Virus record (IMG/VR): IMGVR_UViG_3300030222_000030
Location: 1-43,461 of that record
Length of the DNA stretch: 43,461 nucleotides
Direction: 5' to 3' (one strand)
From: a virus
Position 1 is the first letter of the stretch, and each line of letters begins with the position of its first letter. The notes below the pieces were generated by a model. It searched no databases. It saw only the letters and a list, made by a program, of their open reading frames with translations, and was not told where the DNA came from. Shown here one piece after another: positions 14,685-22,764 of the stretch. Made by a program: the position numbers and the translations under genes.

Positions 14685-16742
14685 TTACGCGCCGGCGTTC
14701 TTGTAGAGGCCTTCCCAGGCCAGCGCCTTAGCGGCGGCGTCCATGCGCACCTTGAATTCGGTGCCGTCGATGCTCCAGCCGTCGCGCTGTTCAAGCGTCG
14801 GCGACTGCTGACCGTCAAGATAGGCAACCTCGATCGTGTCGGTCGCATTCGGATCGGCCGCCAGGTACCAGGCGGTTGCAGAGGCTTCATCGAGCCGCGC
14901 ATCCATGATCGGCTCGATTGCCCCGCGCACCGTATTGGCGGCACGTGTGGTCTTCGACGGATCATATTCCGAATTCAGGACCTGCAGCACCGTTTCGCGC
15001 AAAGCGAACGGGAAGAGGCCAAAGCGCGGCATGATGTTGGATGCGACGGCGTTTTTGTCGCGATCCTTCTGCTTTGCCATGGCTGTAATGCCGGCGTTGA
15101 TCGTCGCACCGCTCGGCGCAGCACCGGAGCCCGCAAGGTTGTCATGATCAGCGTGGAACAGAGCCGTGCTATCGCCCATGGTTGGGTTGCTCGTCAGGAC
15201 CGCCCAAACAAGATTGCCAACGGTGCGGATGGCCGCACGGCCCATTTTCATCGGCGTGCGGGTGAAGGCGTCCATATCATCGTTGATGATCGCCTGACGG
15301 GTGATGCTGAACAGCCTGCCGTAGGTCGCAAGGACGATCTGTTCGGCGTGGTCGCCATAACTGCCATACTTGTATTCACCGCCCGCAGGAACTTCGGCAA
15401 GCGACGGGAAGGCGCCGGTCCCGACCCGGCTGGCCGGCTTGAAATCGGACAACGTGCCGGCATAGGTCCACTGCTGGAACGTCTCGTTTGCTTCCGCAAA
15501 CCCGCGCAACATGGATTTGTTGGCAACATTGGCAAGGATTTCGCCAAAGTCGGACGTGCCATGCATGCCGCCCGCCATTGTCGGCACGAAGAACATGCCG
15601 GCAAGCTCCATGCGGTTCATTGCGGCCGGTGTCAGGTTCCGCACATTCAGCGACGCACGCCCCATTTCCATCAGGGACATGGCCGTGAATTCGTTGCGTT
15701 CTCCGCCATCCATTCCAGCGCGAGCAAGCAAGGCTTTTTCAGCCCCCTCGCGGAACTTGTCGACGCCGTCAAGCGTTACCCGGCCGGGAGCGGCGTTGAT
15801 CGTCTCGTCGCCGCTTCGCATCTCCGCGATCTTGTCGACGATCCGTGCGTTTGCTTGCGCCACGGTGACACCTTCGGTGACGAGTTCTTCGGCAAAATCC
15901 GTCGCCAGGCGGGCCGCGCGTACCTGCGTGAAGATGCCGCTTACACGGTCCCTCTCCGCAGCCTGCGCTTCCAAGCGCGCCGCATCGACAGCTGCCGTAT
16001 CGACAGCCAGCGGGGTTGCAGCTTCCGGCTCCGGCGGCGTGGGCGCCGAGGGTGCCGGTGATTTCTTGGTAGGCATTTCCGGTTTCCTTTCCTTCAGGTC
16101 CGCGGCACACATGACCGCATTCATCGGCACGCCCTCGGCTTGCCAATTTCTGGTGAACTCCAGAAGTTTTTCCGGAGCATTTTGATAGGTTGAATAGTTG
16201 AAGACAGCAGGCGCAGCGTCTTCCGCGTCACTATCCGTCACCGCTTCGGTCGCAAAGCCGGCGGCGACGGCATCTTCGCCGTTCATCCAGGTTGTCGCCT
16301 TCATCAGGTCCCGGATTTCGGCTTCGGGCTTGCCCGCCCGCGCCGCATAGATCCGCGCCCATGTGTCGGCCATGTAATCAAGATGGTCCGCTGCGTTGCG
16401 GTGCTCTTCCGCAGTGCCATAGGTCAGGCCGGACGGATCGTGAATCATCATCAGCGAACCGGGCAGCATTCGGATTTCATCACCTGCCATTGCGATAACG
16501 GACGCAGCAGACGCGGCCATGCCTTCGATCTGGATCGTGACGCGGCCAGGATAGAGTGAAAGCGCGTTGAAGATCGCGACCCCTTCCGCTGCGATCCCAC
16601 CGTATGAATTCAGGCGCACGTTCAATTGCTCCTGATCCAGCTCCGGCAGCGCCTCAAGAACGGCCCGCGCCGTAAAACCTTCCCAGTCATCGCCCACGAA
16701 CCCGTAAAGGACCAGGTCGCCGTCAATCACGATTTCAGGCAT
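14685..16742 (-). CDS. fused prohead protease (ClpP-like) and major capsid protein, 685 aa
   Basis: ATG 16742 overlaps the portal stop by eight bases. Residues 1-170 are an S14/ClpP-like protease: GMAAS with Ser78, IHDPSG with His101. A Pro/Ala/Thr linker (about 222-262) and a helical scaffold-like stretch (262-330) follow. From about residue 330 to the end comes an HK97-fold-type major capsid protein (VPTMAGGMHGTSDFGEIL; GRLFSITRQAIINDDMDAF). The protease would cut itself and the scaffold from the shell. Such fusions are known in Mu-like and some lambda-like phages. Usually the two are separate genes. Confidence 0.85.
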   Translation of the reverse strand: MPEIVIDGDLVLYGFVGDDWEGFTARAVLEALPELDQEQLNVRLNSYGGIAAEGVAIFNALSLYPGRVTIQIEGMAASAASVIAMAGDEIRMLPGSLMMIHDPSGLTYGTAEEHRNAADHLDYMADTWARIYAARAGKPEAEIRDLMKATTWMNGEDAVAAGFATEAVTDSDAEDAAPAVFNYSTYQNAPEKLLEFTRNWQAEGVPMNAVMCAADLKERKPEMPTKKSPAPSAPTPPEPEAATPLAVDTAAVDAARLEAQAAERDRVSGIFTQVRAARLATDFAEELVTEGVTVAQANARIVDKIAEMRSGDETINAAPGRVTLDGVDKFREGAEKALLARAGMDGGERNEFTAMSLMEMGRASLNVRNLTPAAMNRMELAGMFFVPTMAGGMHGTSDFGEILANVANKSMLRGFAEANETFQQWTYAGTLSDFKPASRVGTGAFPSLAEVPAGGEYKYGSYGDHAEQIVLATYGRLFSITRQAIINDDMDAFTRTPMKMGRAAIRTVGNLVWAVLTSNPTMGDSTALFHADHDNLAGSGAAPSGATINAGITAMAKQKDRDKNAVASNIMPRFGLFPFALRETVLQVLNSEYDPSKTTRAANTVRGAIEPIMDARLDEASATAWYLAADPNATDTIEVAYLDGQQSPTLEQRDGWSIDGTEFKVRMDAAAKALAWEGLYKNAGA

Positions 16743-18270
16743 CTTCGTTTTCCTCTTCCATGTTCTCAGTGTCTTCGTCCTCGGGAATATCCGGCACGTT
16801 GGCCGGCGTCTCCGGCCGCGGCGGGGACGACGCGGCGCCGGCATCACTGTCAAAAACCAAGCCCGCGTCATTGGCGGCCGCACGCTCCGCGATGATTTCC
16901 GCTTCGACGACCTCCGGGTCGTACCCGAGTTGACGGATTTTCTGCCGGCGCGAGGAAAGACCGGCCTTGATTTCGTCGCGCATGGCCGGCACTTCCTTCG
17001 TCGGATCGACCAGGGCACGCCGTTGCGGCGTCCAGCCCAATTCAAAGGGCTCACTCGAACCTGTCGCCAACGCGACAGCGTCCTGCGTCCAGCGGGCCAG
17101 ACCCTGACAGAATTGCGGGATCATCATCAGCCATTGCCAGGCGTTGACGTTGTTATCCATATCGAGGCGCCCCATGCGCCCCGACGTGAAATTCACCTGC
17201 TTCAGGTCGCCGGATATGGATTCGTAGGTGATGCCCAAACCAATCGCGATTTTTCGAATGTTCGCTTTTGTATGGTCGACGTAGCCCCCCACATCGGGCG
17301 GGTCTGCAAACTCGACACGACGGCCGCCGGCAAGGTACTTGATCAGACCAGGCGCAAGCTGCATGCCGACAGACGGATCGTCCGGGCCTCCGCTGCCGGT
17401 CGGGCTCGGCTCGCCTGCGCCATTGTCCGGATCGTAAATAAAGGCAGCAAAACAGGCGGCGATTTTCTGCCGCATCAATTGTGCGTCCTCATAGTCTGCC
17501 AGGTCCTGCATGGTCAGGAGAACGGGAGCCAGCCAGGGCACGCCCCGTACCTGCCCCGGACGGTCACGGCGAAAAACATGGATGACATCACGGGCGAGAA
17601 CACGCTTTGACACGGGCAAGGCGAAAGTCGACGTGCTGGCCGGATGCTCACTGAACAGCCAATAGGCAACACGCTTGCCCCGCAGATCGAATTCAACCCC
17701 TTGCACCGCGCGATTGCCATTCGGCAGCGTCCCGTCTTTCGACGTATCCAGATAGTCCGCCTCCAGGATCTGGATCTGAAACGGCAACGACAGGTCGTCG
17801 CTGGCACGCCGGTACCGGCGCCGGACAAGCACCTCGCCGTCCGAAACGACGGCTTTCATGATCAAGGACTGAAGCCCGTAGAGATTGCCGCAGCCATCCG
17901 CATCGATGTCGGTAGAATCGAAATGTGCTGTGATCAGCGCATTGATTTCGGCTTTCCTGCTTTCTCGTTTGGCATCAACATTCGGGATGATGCCGGCGCC
18001 AATAACGGCGCCGTCGATGATCGACTGACCGCGCGCCGCGTAAGGATTGTTCCGGATCGCATCCCGGCTGACATCGCGCAAGCGCCCAAGCTGCCCGCGC
18101 TGCGCCCCTTGTGCATCTGTCGAGACCGCCCGCCAACCTGCCGTGCGCCGGGACCGGGAAGCGGCTTCATAATGCATACCGGCAAGAGCGGCCCTCGCCC
18201 GTGCCCGACGCAGTCCGGCCTGCGGACTGAATACACCGACCAGGCGATCAAGAAGGGTTTGCCTGGCCAC
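16735..18270 (-). CDS. portal protein (lambda gpB family), GTG start, 511 aa
   Basis: Starts at GTG 18270 with GAGGT upstream. The basic N-terminus (RRARARAAL) leads to residues ARGQSIIDGAVIGAGI and a long central domain with HVFRRDRPGQVRGVPWLAPVL, the hallmark of lambda-family portals. A C-terminal acidic tail ends the protein. Twelve copies form the DNA entry/exit ring and dock the terminase. It lies between gpW-like and capsid genes, as in lambda. Confidence 0.9.
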   Translation of the reverse strand: MARQTLLDRLVGVFSPQAGLRRARARAALAGMHYEAASRSRRTAGWRAVSTDAQGAQRGQLGRLRDVSRDAIRNNPYAARGQSIIDGAVIGAGIIPNVDAKRESRKAEINALITAHFDSTDIDADGCGNLYGLQSLIMKAVVSDGEVLVRRRYRRASDDLSLPFQIQILEADYLDTSKDGTLPNGNRAVQGVEFDLRGKRVAYWLFSEHPASTSTFALPVSKRVLARDVIHVFRRDRPGQVRGVPWLAPVLLTMQDLADYEDAQLMRQKIAACFAAFIYDPDNGAGEPSPTGSGGPDDPSVGMQLAPGLIKYLAGGRRVEFADPPDVGGYVDHTKANIRKIAIGLGITYESISGDLKQVNFTSGRMGRLDMDNNVNAWQWLMMIPQFCQGLARWTQDAVALATGSSEPFELGWTPQRRALVDPTKEVPAMRDEIKAGLSSRRQKIRQLGYDPEVVEAEIIAERAAANDAGLVFDSDAGAASSPPRPETPANVPDIPEDEDTENMEEENEDA

Positions 18271-18273
18271 TGG

Positions 18274-18480
18274 TCAGACCTCGCGCACGAATGTCGGGAA
18301 CAGGTTTTTGTCCCGCGTGCCAAGCCCGAGTTCCGCGCGCATTTGCGCGCGCAGGTTCTGCATTTCAGACAGCGAATTGTACGTAACGCTTTCGCCGTTA
18401 TAGCTGACAGTGCGCACTCCGCGCGCGATCGCAGCTTCCAGCTTCTCAAGTTGTTCGGTCGTAAATGCCATCAAAGCCAT
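18274..18480 (-). CDS. head-tail joining protein gpW family, 68 aa
   Basis: Small alpha/beta protein with the gpW layout: two short helices around a beta hairpin (VRTVSYNGESVTYNS), then LSEMQNLRAQMRAELG. gpW plugs the portal ring and is needed for tail attachment. Two starts are possible: ATG 18480, inside the terminase end, or ATG 18471, which touches the terminase stop as TGATG; the second gives a 65-residue product. Four bases separate its stop from the portal start. Confidence 0.8.
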   Translation of the reverse strand: MALMAFTTEQLEKLEAAIARGVRTVSYNGESVTYNSLSEMQNLRAQMRAELGLGTRDKNLFPTFVREV

Positions 18481-20606
18481 CCGTCACGTTGAGGAATCCA
18501 GCCTGCCCCCGGCTGGGAATGAGGGGCGCTCGTTTGCGCGTTCGCTGCCGCCGGCCCAGGTGTTGGCGCGGGGTCGGGCTTTGCCCCCTCGATCGGCGCG
18601 GCGAAGCTGTTGAATTCGGGTGCCGCAGCCCAGTCGGGCGGGTTTTCCCAATCGATGCGCTCGACGCCAAGCACAAGGGCCAGCGCAAGTGAATAGACGG
18701 CAAGGTCAAGCGCTTCATTGCGCTTTTGCCCCTGCTTGAGCTCAAACCCCTTCGCCGTCCGCCGTTCCGCGCAAAGCTCTTCGAACACCTGGTCCGGCAG
18801 AGCGTCCGACAGGTGATAAGCGCCGCTGCCGGCATCCTTGCGAGACAGGCTTGTCAGGATTTCCGACTTCAGTTTCCAGGTGCCGACTTGAATGATCGTC
18901 AGATCACTCCGGCCCTTCCGGCGTTTGCCGCTTTCCTTGCGCGGCTCCGTTTCGACCGCGCGATCGCGCTCCCAACCCGGGCGCCCCTTGATCAAGTGAA
19001 CACGGCGCCCGAGACCGTCTTTCTTGGCTTTCCGATAAAACGCATAGGCTTTCTCGGTAACGCCATCTTCACCGCCCGTGTCCACCGCCAGGGCCGCAGG
19101 TTTCAGAGACATGCCGCTGCCGGCGACCGGAAAGGACACCTCAAGAAGATCACGCAAGGCCTGCCAGTCTTCAGCGTAGCGCGCCGGGTCGATGGCGCGC
19201 TTTTCCGCGCCAGGCGCATCGGCCGGCGGCTCATGGATGTCGCGCCGCTCGATAAGCCAACGCTCCTTGTTCTCGCCATAGGCTTCGAATTGAACGACGA
19301 AGCGGCCCTTTTGAACATCGACAACAACCAGAATGAACCGGGTTCCAGCTGGAGCGACATTGAGCGGGTACCGTTCCGCGCGGTCTTTCAGGGACTGGAC
19401 AGTGATATCGGACCCGGTACCGAGCGACCGCGGCTTGTGCGGGTGGCCCTGATCGACATTTACGGTTGTCTTCAGACTGGTTTCGTCGCCCGTCCGTTCA
19501 AACTCTTCGACCGCCTGCAGGTACTTTGTCACCAGCTCCGCCCATGACTGAAACGCGGCCGCCGGCCCCTTGAGCCAATACGAAACAATCTCGGTTTCAC
19601 GGACGCGGTCATCATCGATCGGCACCAGCTCACCGTCCGCCGTTTCGTGAAGCCAAACACCCCCGATATTGAGATCGCGCTTGCTCTTGGCCGGGAGAGC
19701 GACGCCGCAATGCGGGCACATCAACTCCGCTTCGCGTCCACGCTCCGCCGGGGTGCCGGACTTCGGAAAGACCAGGAGTTTGAAGTCCGGTTCAAAACGT
19801 TTGCCGCAATCGGGACAGGTCCAATACCAGCGCCCTCGTGTGCCGCGATTGTAAATTGCAAGAATGCCGCTGGTCGGCGGAGCCAGGTGCGGGAATTCCG
19901 GGTTCGGCTTCCAGTCTTCATCCATCAGCAATCGGCCAGGAGAGGATTCTGCGATGGTCTTGCCGCGAGACCCGAATGTCTGGGTACGCTTGAAGGCCAG
20001 GTCGAAAGGGTTTCCTTCCCCGTCGATATCTTCCGGCATGCGGTCATAATCGGTCAGCAACATGATCGGAATATCAGACGACGAAAACTTGCTGATCACC
20101 GGCCAACCAATGTCCAGGCGCATGTTGCCGAGATACCGCTTGTCATAGATCGTATCGGCGTTGCGCCCGCTTGCCTTGCGCTCAGCCAGAGAAGGACAAT
20201 TCCGGATCATGGAGTCGAGCTTTTCCAGCGAGAATTCGCGCGCGGCGCCTTGGTCCATCTGCACAACCCGCATTCGTACCGGGTCGCATTGAATCCCCTG
20301 CCCGATCTTGTTCATGATCAGGCCTTCCGTTTTTGCCGTTCGGGCCGGACCGGCAAACCCGATTGCCTTGAACAGACGAGACGTCGCCATGGTCGCCGGT
20401 TCCATCATGTAAGGAACGACGTCATTGCGCCACGGCACTTTCTGCCCGTTGTCCATAAGCTTGCGCTCCGCCGCGGCCCACTCGGGCACGGTCTGGCGCT
20501 CCAGCGGCGCGATCGAAGGCAGTGCAGCGGCCAGGCAGTCGACCGCTTTGGAATACTCCGGCGGGCGCCAGCCATGGGGGCGCGGCGGCAAGCTGTGTGC
20601 GTTCAT
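18471..20606 (-). CDS. terminase large subunit (gpA family), 711 aa
   Basis: The N-terminal ATPase region has a Walker-A-like FAGPARTAKTEG (residues 84-95), in which Ala91 replaces the usual Gly. A Cys4 zinc-ribbon-like element (TCPDCG and MCPHCG) lies in the middle and nuclease-like acidic residues follow (VVVDVQKGRF; AVDTGG). The gpA-type enzyme cuts concatemeric DNA and pumps it into the head through the portal. ATG 20606 lies four bases after the small-subunit stop; an earlier in-frame start at 20654 would overlap it more. The C-terminus carries Pro/Ala-rich sequence. Confidence 0.88.
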   Translation of the reverse strand: MNAHSLPPRPHGWRPPEYSKAVDCLAAALPSIAPLERQTVPEWAAAERKLMDNGQKVPWRNDVVPYMMEPATMATSRLFKAIGFAGPARTAKTEGLIMNKIGQGIQCDPVRMRVVQMDQGAAREFSLEKLDSMIRNCPSLAERKASGRNADTIYDKRYLGNMRLDIGWPVISKFSSSDIPIMLLTDYDRMPEDIDGEGNPFDLAFKRTQTFGSRGKTIAESSPGRLLMDEDWKPNPEFPHLAPPTSGILAIYNRGTRGRWYWTCPDCGKRFEPDFKLLVFPKSGTPAERGREAELMCPHCGVALPAKSKRDLNIGGVWLHETADGELVPIDDDRVRETEIVSYWLKGPAAAFQSWAELVTKYLQAVEEFERTGDETSLKTTVNVDQGHPHKPRSLGTGSDITVQSLKDRAERYPLNVAPAGTRFILVVVDVQKGRFVVQFEAYGENKERWLIERRDIHEPPADAPGAEKRAIDPARYAEDWQALRDLLEVSFPVAGSGMSLKPAALAVDTGGEDGVTEKAYAFYRKAKKDGLGRRVHLIKGRPGWERDRAVETEPRKESGKRRKGRSDLTIIQVGTWKLKSEILTSLSRKDAGSGAYHLSDALPDQVFEELCAERRTAKGFELKQGQKRNEALDLAVYSLALALVLGVERIDWENPPDWAAAPEFNSFAAPIEGAKPDPAPTPGPAAANAQTSAPHSQPGAGWIPQRDGWL

Positions 20607-20610
20607 GGAT

Positions 20611-21231
20611 TTACTCGGCGGCTTCGGCCATGGGCGCAGCGGACACGCCGACATAGTCGGAAAGCGTCAGGTGCAATTCCCGCAACAGATCATCGCACGC
20701 GACAACGGCGTGTTCCGCCTGCCGGCCGGTCAGCCCTGCATCGCGTGAAAGGCGGTCGGGCAGCCCGTTGATCCCGTTGCGGACAAGTGAAAGGACATCG
20801 TCAAGCAAGGCCGCAACTTCCTGTCGTGGCACCAGATCGCCGCGCTCGCGTGCAAGAGCATTGTATTGCCGCTCCACCGCGTAGATCTTCTCGCGTTCGG
20901 AGTGGCTCAACTGCATTTCGCTGTCGTCGGCAGACCCGCCGATCAGCTCCATTTGCAGCTGGCGCACTGCGCGTTCGGCGGCTTCATCCTGCGTGCGGCG
21001 GTCGTCATCGCGGGCACACTTCCAGGCCCAGCAATTCGAAAGCTGAAACTCGAACGCCCGCCCGTTGGTTCCTTCGGTAAGAACGGGCATGCCCGACCGG
21101 CGCCAGCTGTCGATTGTGTTTTCGCTGGTGCCGAACGCCGCCGCCAATTGCGCGCGGTTCAACACCGCGTCCTCGACACTGTCAGGCAGCGGATAGCTTG
21201 TCTTGAGATTTTCGAGGGTGTCGTCAGCCAT
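20611..21231 (-). CDS. terminase small subunit (Nu1-like), 206 aa
   Basis: Residues 25-60 contain a winged-helix/Nu1-type DNA-binding pattern (NRAQLAAAFGTSENTIDSWRRSGMPVL), followed by a helical region (LSHSEREKIYAVERQYNALAR) and a C-terminal helical part that should contact the large subunit. It recognises the packaging site, probably in the non-coding stretch just upstream (21232-21344). It lies four bases before the large-subunit start. Confidence 0.85.
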   Translation of the reverse strand: MADDTLENLKTSYPLPDSVEDAVLNRAQLAAAFGTSENTIDSWRRSGMPVLTEGTNGRAFEFQLSNCWAWKCARDDDRRTQDEAAERAVRQLQMELIGGSADDSEMQLSHSEREKIYAVERQYNALARERGDLVPRQEVAALLDDVLSLVRNGINGLPDRLSRDAGLTGRQAEHAVVACDDLLRELHLTLSDYVGVSAAPMAEAAE

Positions 21232-21344
21232 GGCCTAGAACATCAACATCAACAATAAGCTGCAGCGCTCAGAGAATTCGCACAGCCCAATGTCCCACGG
21301 TCGCGAATTACCCGTGGGCGGCGGCGGTCAGGAAGGACCCGCGG
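21232..21344 (-). other. non-coding gap before terminase genes, candidate packaging (cos/pac) site
   Basis: This 113-base stretch has no gene. It contains the inverted repeat CCCACGG (21294-21300) / CCGTGGG (21312-21318) with an 11-base loop, next to a GGCGGCGGCGG run. Lambda-type phages with a Nu1/gpA terminase have cos just upstream of the small-subunit gene, and the lambda overhang is also a GGGCGGCG-type sequence. Here that run is on the strand opposite to the terminase genes. Likeness and position only; a promoter or RNA hairpin are alternatives. Confidence 0.35.
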
Positions 21345-21938
21345 TTACTTTGCGGTCCTTAGCGCGTGGGTCATGCCACGGCGCATGTTCGGGAGAAGGC
21401 GGCGCTTGGCCGTTGCCAGGGCATCGCGGCCAAAGGTCAGCTGCTTGCGGTATCTCGCCTTCGGTTCGTAAGCGACCAGCAGTTTCGGCGACCCGCCCTT
21501 ACGGCCAGGCCGCTGCCAGATCCCGGCCACCCCCTTGACCGTTCCGGAGAACACGTTCGGTTTCGACAGCAGGCGCTTGATCGCGCCCCGGCTCATGTTG
21601 CCGTAACGATTGAGCCTTGCGTTGACCGGAACCGGAATCGCTATGCTCTTCGGGCGCCGTTCGCCGCCGTCTTCCAGGCGCTGCAAGTACTGCGACTGGA
21701 TCGGCTTGAAGAACACACGGCCGGAAAGGCGGCGCTTGCTCGATCGCTTGACTGCAAGGCCGCGCTTCGTGAAAGGCGTCGGCCTGTCGAGCCTGACGTC
21801 AAGCAACCGCTCTTCGCCGGCCTTCACGTCTTCAAGGGTTTCATTGATCCCGAGCGACATTGCGAACGGCAGCTGCTGTCGCTGGAAGTCGGTCAATGAA
21901 CGCTCGAAGCGGTCAATGTTGTGATCGATAGAGAACAT
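21345..21938 (-). CDS. hypothetical phage protein at the head of the late operon, 195 aa
   Basis: Starts at ATG 21938, 10 bases after the terminator T-run, in the gap left by the NusG-like gene. The product is strongly basic (many Arg/Lys), with a helical N-terminus (IDHNIDRFERSLTDFQRQQ) and later beta-rich sequence, and has no cysteine cluster or membrane segment. Its shape recalls gpZ-type minor tail proteins, but there is no firm family. As first late gene before terminase it may be a packaging, minor tail or nucleic-acid-binding protein. Confidence 0.6.
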   Translation of the reverse strand: MFSIDHNIDRFERSLTDFQRQQLPFAMSLGINETLEDVKAGEERLLDVRLDRPTPFTKRGLAVKRSSKRRLSGRVFFKPIQSQYLQRLEDGGERRPKSIAIPVPVNARLNRYGNMSRGAIKRLLSKPNVFSGTVKGVAGIWQRPGRKGGSPKLLVAYEPKARYRKQLTFGRDALATAKRRLLPNMRRGMTHALRTAK

Positions 21939-21947
21939 ATCAGGGCA

Positions 21948-21975
21948 TGAAAAAGGCCCGCATCGTTGCGAGCCT
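21948..21975 (-). terminator. intrinsic terminator between NusG-like gene and late operon
   Basis: On the minus strand AGGCTCGCA pairs with TGCGGGCCT (one G-T wobble; stem bases 21954-21962 and 21967-21975) and is followed by TTTTTCATG. Pairing is better on the minus strand than on the plus, so it stops leftward transcription after the NusG-like gene. Late gene expression must pass it or start after it. Confidence 0.75.
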
Positions 21976-22038
21976 GTCTTACCTATCAGGTGCTTTCGCC
22001 ATAGAAACCCTTCGCACCAACACCGCCAGTATGGCGTT

Positions 22039-22764
22039 TCAGTTGGCTGGGTCCGCCGCCTCAGTCGCTCCGTTTGTGTGGTGAATACTCTCACCCGTGC
22101 CCGAGGGGTCCGACGAATCGTCCTGCACTTTGGATAACTCAGGACGTTTCACAGCGTCAACAGGCACGTCGACCAGCACCTTGCCGATTTTGCTTTCGAA
22201 GGCGCCGTAAACGCGCTGCTTGGCCTCGCTGTAGCCGGTAAACGCGAAGTCGATACCCGACCACACACCCTTGACCAGACCGAGCATGTGCCCCTTGTCC
22301 AGATCCGCCAGCCAGGCAATGAACCCATCCGGCAAAGGCTCGTCTTCAAACGTTCCGTGCGAAACGTCGATCACCTTGCACAAGAGCTCCTTGCGGACGC
22401 GGGCCGGACGGCCACTTTCCCTAAAGCAGACAATGCCTTCCACCCCGTCGCACGCGCGGACATCATCGGCGCACTGTCCCTTGCTGCGGTCGATGCCGGC
22501 GAACAGATAGCGGGCAAACATCGGCCGCTTCACGGTGTAGGTGCCGCCCTTCTTTTTCTTCGTGCTGAGACCATAGGGGCGCTCGACGCACTCCATGGGC
22601 AGATAAGCCAAAAGCCCCTTTGCCATCAGTGCGTCATGCGCCCGCCGCTCGCATTTCGGATTGGTGTGGATAACAATCCACTCGACCGAAGACTGGTTCA
22701 CCAGGGCCTTCAAGAGCTCAAGATTGAACACGATGTCCGGCCGCTTCACCTTCGCCTTGCTCAT
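22039..22764 (-). CDS. NusG/RfaH-like transcription elongation factor, 241 aa
   Basis: NusG N-terminal domain: WIVIHTNPKCERRAHDAL (from residue 29), YLP at 54-56, and RPMFARYLFAGID at 80-92, the segments that contact RNA polymerase. Residues about 156-200 resemble a KOW domain (LGLVKGVWSG, then KVLVDV). Residues 201-241 are a polar tail. NusG paralogues bind the beta' clamp helices and suppress pausing or termination; RfaH-type ones act only at special operons. It is the last gene before a terminator and the late operon, the lambda Q position. It is read from the same tightly overlapped operon as the replication gene (ATGA). Confidence 0.8.
   Translation of the reverse strand: MSKAKVKRPDIVFNLELLKALVNQSSVEWIVIHTNPKCERRAHDALMAKGLLAYLPMECVERPYGLSTKKKKGGTYTVKRPMFARYLFAGIDRSKGQCADDVRACDGVEGIVCFRESGRPARVRKELLCKVIDVSHGTFEDEPLPDGFIAWLADLDKGHMLGLVKGVWSGIDFAFTGYSEAKQRVYGAFESKIGKVLVDVPVDAVKRPELSKVQDDSSDPSGTGESIHHTNGATEAADPAN

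Noticed and set aside
14613-16061. Plus-strand frame of 482 codons over the capsid gene
   Set aside because: Antisense shadow; the capsid/protease gene explains the region.
2643-21938. Gene transfer agent rather than phage
   Set aside because: Some tail proteins resemble GTA modules in order, but terminase, integrase, repressor, replication and lysis genes and an att core show a complete temperate phage.
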